A stretch of 42,264 bases of DNA from Thermococcus sp. (lineage in GTDB: Archaea > Methanobacteriota_B > Thermococci > Thermococcales > Thermococcaceae). The stretch covers positions 1 through 42,264 of the forward strand of contig NZ_JALTCZ010000025.1 in NCBI RefSeq assembly GCF_027008145.1, given 5' to 3'. Made by a program: the position numbers and the translations under genes. Position 1 is the first letter of the stretch; each line of letters begins with the position of its first letter. The notes under the pieces are model-generated. The model was not told where the DNA came from. It worked only from the letters and a program-made list of their open reading frames with translations, and searched no databases. Positions 39,032 to 42,264 of the stretch are shown here, piece by piece.

Positions 39032-39496
39032 TCACCCCCTGAGGGTTCTCTCAAGGCCGATCCACGCCAGTATCGTACCCACTATCGCGAAAACAAACGC
39101 CGGAATCGCTAGGTCAGAGTATGGGTACTCGACGCCCTTGACCTCATAGCTGTAGTTCACTTCTCCCTTAAAAACGTTTACAGTCGGTCTTTCCCCCGGA
39201 TGGAGTGTGAGGTTTCCCGTTAGGTTGTAAAGGGTGTAGTTTGGCCCCCAGGAGACCATTATGCTGGCGTTTTTGGAGCTGAGTCTCAGGCTTCTGTTTG
39301 TGATCACGTGCTCCTCGAAACTTGAGTTGCCCAGAAGATGGTCTCCAACTCCAAAAGTGCCCGATTGTGAATACGAGATCGGGTTGAAGCAGAAAACGGA
39401 AACCGCGGAGAGAATGAGGGCGAGTATCAAAAAGGAAAGCCCCACGAGAAATAGCTTGGAGCGGAAAATAATTGAAAGGGAAGGCATTGAGACCAC
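39032..39496 (-). CDS. Hypothetical membrane protein with N- and C-terminal TM helices
   Basis: 154 aa; two TM segments flank an N-glycosylation-sequon-rich middle. Confidence 0.65.
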   Translation of the reverse strand: MVSMPSLSIIFRSKLFLVGLSFLILALILSAVSVFCFNPISYSQSGTFGVGDHLLGNSSFEEHVITNRSLRLSSKNASIMVSWGPNYTLYNLTGNLTLHPGERPTVNVFKGEVNYSYEVKGVEYPYSDLAIPAFVFAIVGTILAWIGLERTLRG

Positions 39497-39499
39497 CGG

Positions 39500-40507
39500 T
39501 CAGAATTTGCCAACGAGGTGGCATTCGGCCCAATGGTTGTGCTCGTACTCGATGAGCTTTGGTTGCTGGACGTCGCAGAGGCCCTTCTGGAAGTAGATGC
39601 ACCTTGGATGGAAGCGGCAGCCTGGTGGGATCTCGACGGCACTTGGGACCTCACCCTTGATCGGTAACTCTTTGATAACGTTTCTTCTCTCTGGTTTGGG
39701 TTCTGGAACCGCCGCGAGGAGGGCTCTAGTGTATGGATGGAGGGGGTTGTCTATGACCCTCGTGGCAGGTCCTATCTCAACTATTCTTCCGAGGTACATC
39801 ACAGCTATCCAGTCTGCGAAGTACCTGGCCGTTGAGAGGTCGTGGGTGATGTAGAGGTAGGTAACGCCTATCTTGTCCTTGAGGTCTTTCATCAGCTCAA
39901 GGATTTCAGCACGGATTGAGACGTCGAGCATCGAAACCGGCTCGTCCGCTACGATAAACGTCGGGTTAAGGATGAGAGCCCTTGCTATTGCCACACGCTG
40001 TCTCTGACCGCCGGAAAGCATATGGGGGAACCTGCTGACGTAGTCCTCTGGAGGTGTGACCTTGACCATTTCGAGGGCCTTATAGATGAGCTCCTCGCGC
40101 TCCGCCCTGGTCTCACCGATGCCGTGTATGAGGAGTGGCTCCTCAAGGACATCGAATATCCTGAAGCGCGGATTGAGGGACGCAAAGGGGTCTTGGAATA
40201 TCATCTGCACCTTTCTCCTGTAGGCTAGGATTTCCTCCTTGGTAGTTATCTCCGTGACGTCCTGTCCCTCAAGGTAGATTTTACCATCGGTGGGCTCGAG
40301 GAGCTTGACAATGAGCCTACCTGTTGTTGACTTTCCACAGCCACTCTCACCAACAAGGGCGAAGACCTGCTGCTTGTGTATCTCGAAGCTGACCCCGTCA
40401 ACGGCGTGGACAAAGCGCTGTGGTTCACCGCGGAGGCTCGCTAGGAGGCCCCTCTTGAGGGGAAAGTACTTCTTGAGGTTTTCAACCTTGAGTATTGGCT
40501 CCGCCAT
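39500..40507 (-). CDS. Oligopeptide ABC transporter ATPase (DppF/OppF-like)
   Basis: GESGCGKSTTGRL, LSGGQRQRVAIARALILNPTFIVADEPVSMLDVS; C-terminal CRFHPRCIY oligopeptide-type motif. Confidence 0.93.
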   Translation of the reverse strand: MAEPILKVENLKKYFPLKRGLLASLRGEPQRFVHAVDGVSFEIHKQQVFALVGESGCGKSTTGRLIVKLLEPTDGKIYLEGQDVTEITTKEEILAYRRKVQMIFQDPFASLNPRFRIFDVLEEPLLIHGIGETRAEREELIYKALEMVKVTPPEDYVSRFPHMLSGGQRQRVAIARALILNPTFIVADEPVSMLDVSIRAEILELMKDLKDKIGVTYLYITHDLSTARYFADWIAVMYLGRIVEIGPATRVIDNPLHPYTRALLAAVPEPKPERRNVIKELPIKGEVPSAVEIPPGCRFHPRCIYFQKGLCDVQQPKLIEYEHNHWAECHLVGKF

Positions 40508-40517
40508 CGTTCACACC

Positions 40518-41477
40518 TCACAGCAGCCAGCATGCGGCGTAGTGGTCTTTATCAATCTCCTTCAGCTCGGGCACCTGTTCCCTGCAGATGTCCATAGCGT
40601 AGGGGCACCTTGGATGGAAGCGGCATCCCTTCGGAGGGTTGATAAGATTGGGCGGCTGACCTGGGATGAATTCGAGCTTCTCAACGTCTTCGTGAAGCCT
40701 AGGTATTGCCGCGAGGAGCTTCTGGGTGTAGGGGTGGGCTGGCTCGTAGTAGATCTTCTCGCTGTCGCCTATTTCAACAAGCTTTCCGGCGTACATTATG
40801 GCAACACGGTCGCTGATCTCGGCGAGTATGCTGAGGTCATGGGTGATGAATATCATCGAGAGTCCGAGCTCCTTCTTGAGGCGCTTCATGAGGTTTATGA
40901 TCTGTGCTTGGACGACGACATCCAAAGCCGTTGTGGGCTCGTCCGCTATAACGACGCTGGGTTCCATAAGCAGGGCCATGGCTATGATGACACGCTGCTT
41001 CATACCACCGCTCAGCTCGTGGGGGTAGCGGTAGACGATCTCGGGGTCAAGACCAACCAGCTCAAGGTACTTCTGGGCCCTGTCAAGTGCCTCCTCCTGT
41101 GACATACCTTTGTGGTAGAGGAGCGGTTCAGTCATCTGATAGCCAACGGTGTAGACTGGGTTCAGGGCGTTCATTGCTCCTTGGAATATCATTGAGATCT
41201 TTTCCCACCTGATTTCCTTCCTGAGGACGTCCTCGGGGAGGCCAACTATCTCCCTGCCGTCTATCTTGATGCTGCCGTCAACTATCTTGCCGGGGGGAGT
41301 TGGCATGCCCAAAAGGGTGAAGCCGAGGGAGGACTTGCCACACCCGCTCTCACCGGCAAGTCCCATCACTTCACCCTTCTTGAGCTCGAATGAAATATCA
41401 TCCACTGCCTTGACGACGCCCTTGTTGGTGAAGTAGTACATCTTGAGGTTCTTAACTTCGAGGACTGCCTTGGCCAT
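40518..41477 (-). CDS. Oligopeptide ABC transporter ATPase (DppD/OppD-like)
   Basis: GESGCGKSSLGFTLLG, LSGGMKQRVIIAMALLMEPSVVIADEPTTALDVV; CRFHPRCPYAMDIC. Confidence 0.93.
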   Translation of the reverse strand: MAKAVLEVKNLKMYYFTNKGVVKAVDDISFELKKGEVMGLAGESGCGKSSLGFTLLGMPTPPGKIVDGSIKIDGREIVGLPEDVLRKEIRWEKISMIFQGAMNALNPVYTVGYQMTEPLLYHKGMSQEEALDRAQKYLELVGLDPEIVYRYPHELSGGMKQRVIIAMALLMEPSVVIADEPTTALDVVVQAQIINLMKRLKKELGLSMIFITHDLSILAEISDRVAIMYAGKLVEIGDSEKIYYEPAHPYTQKLLAAIPRLHEDVEKLEFIPGQPPNLINPPKGCRFHPRCPYAMDICREQVPELKEIDKDHYAACWLL

Positions 41478-41487
41478 TCAAATCACC

Positions 41488-42264
41488 TCACGCGCGCTTG
41501 AGCCTCGGGTTGAGGACAGTGTCGAGCGAGACACCAATCAGGACGAATATGAGTCCGACTGTGGCTATTGCGAGTCCCGGCGGAATGACCTGCCACCAGT
41601 AGCCGTTTATTGTTGCACCGTTCATATGGGCGTCGTTCAGCATCCTGCCCCAGCTTATCATGTTCGGGTTGGTCAGACCGAGGAAGCTAAGTCCGGCCTC
41701 GCTGAGTATTGCTCCGGGAACGCTGAGGGCTATGTTGGCGAAGGCGTACGGGAGGAGCTGCGGGACGATGTGCTTGAAGACTATCCTGCCGGTTCCAGCG
41801 CCGAGGGCTCTTGCTGCCTCAATGTAGGTCTGCTCCTTTATCTGGAGGGCCATACTCCTTGCCACCTTGGCAGTTCCCATCCATCCGAAGATGACTAGGA
41901 TTCCGACCAGCTGGCTTAGGGAGATTCTGCCTCCAAAGTACAGTGAGAGCAGGATTAGCATCGGGAGTACTGGCAGGGTCATCATGAACTCGTTGAACCT
42001 CTGAAGGAACTCGTCTATCCAACCTCCCACATAGGCGCTTGTGACCCCGTAGAGGACTCCGATGATGACGGTGCTTATCGCAACCGAGAGGCCTATTGCT
42101 ATCGCTATCCTGATGCCCCATAGCAGACCGACTGCTATCGGCCTACCCATCTGGTCCGTCCCAAGCAATCCGAAGGTTCTTCCGACCATCGCGACCTCGA
42201 ACTTGTCGAGGTTGACGTTGACGTATTTCGGAGCCTTTATGATGATCGTGAACTTGTAAGCTCC
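41488..42264 (-). CDS. Oligopeptide ABC transporter permease (DppC/OppC-like), 5' end outside window
   Basis: LLGTDQMGRPIAVGLLWGIRIAIAIGLSVA..., YIEAARALGAGTGRIVFKHIVPQLLP; frame stays open to 42264 (AYKFTIIIKAPKYVNVNLDKFEVA...), so the ATG at 42189 is not the true start. Confidence 0.9.
   Translation of the reverse strand, partial: GAYKFTIIIKAPKYVNVNLDKFEVAMVGRTFGLLGTDQMGRPIAVGLLWGIRIAIAIGLSVAISTVIIGVLYGVTSAYVGGWIDEFLQRFNEFMMTLPVLPMLILLSLYFGGRISLSQLVGILVIFGWMGTAKVARSMALQIKEQTYIEAARALGAGTGRIVFKHIVPQLLPYAFANIALSVPGAILSEAGLSFLGLTNPNMISWGRMLNDAHMNGATINGYWWQVIPPGLAIATVGLIFVLIGVSLDTVLNPRLKRA

Noticed and set aside
40290-41102. 270-aa plus-strand ORF
   Set aside because: Antisense to two clear oligopeptide ABC ATPase genes.

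Overview
The window has the gene content and order of a hyperthermophilic archaeon of the Thermococcales, most likely Thermococcus. This is judged from protein family content and gene order; no search was run. Four blocks stand out. (1) A maltodextrin/starch locus: glycogen synthase, TrmB-type regulator, GH13 cyclomaltodextrinase-like enzyme, binding protein, two permeases, GH57 amylopullulanase and MalK ATPase, with TGM-like operators. (2) A serpin gene broken by a TnpA/TnpB (IS200/IS605-type) element, which also appears to have lost an internal serpin segment. (3) Information-processing genes: PriL/PriS primase, RNase P protein Rnp2/Pop5 and, unannotated in the ORF track, an RNase P RNA gene on the minus strand at about 34604-34933. 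(4) The end of an oligopeptide ABC transporter operon. The accessory layer includes VapBC and RelBE toxin-antitoxin pairs, four degraded genes besides the serpin, and an overlapping gene pair encoding a secreted OB-fold-like protein and a TctA-like permease. The best second-look items are the serpin/IS junctions, the TnpB with no normal start codon and atypical catalytic and zinc motifs, the extra domain in MalG, the rnpB P1 helix overlapping a decayed transporter's 3' end, the VapBC palindromic operator, and the OB-fold/TctA pair.
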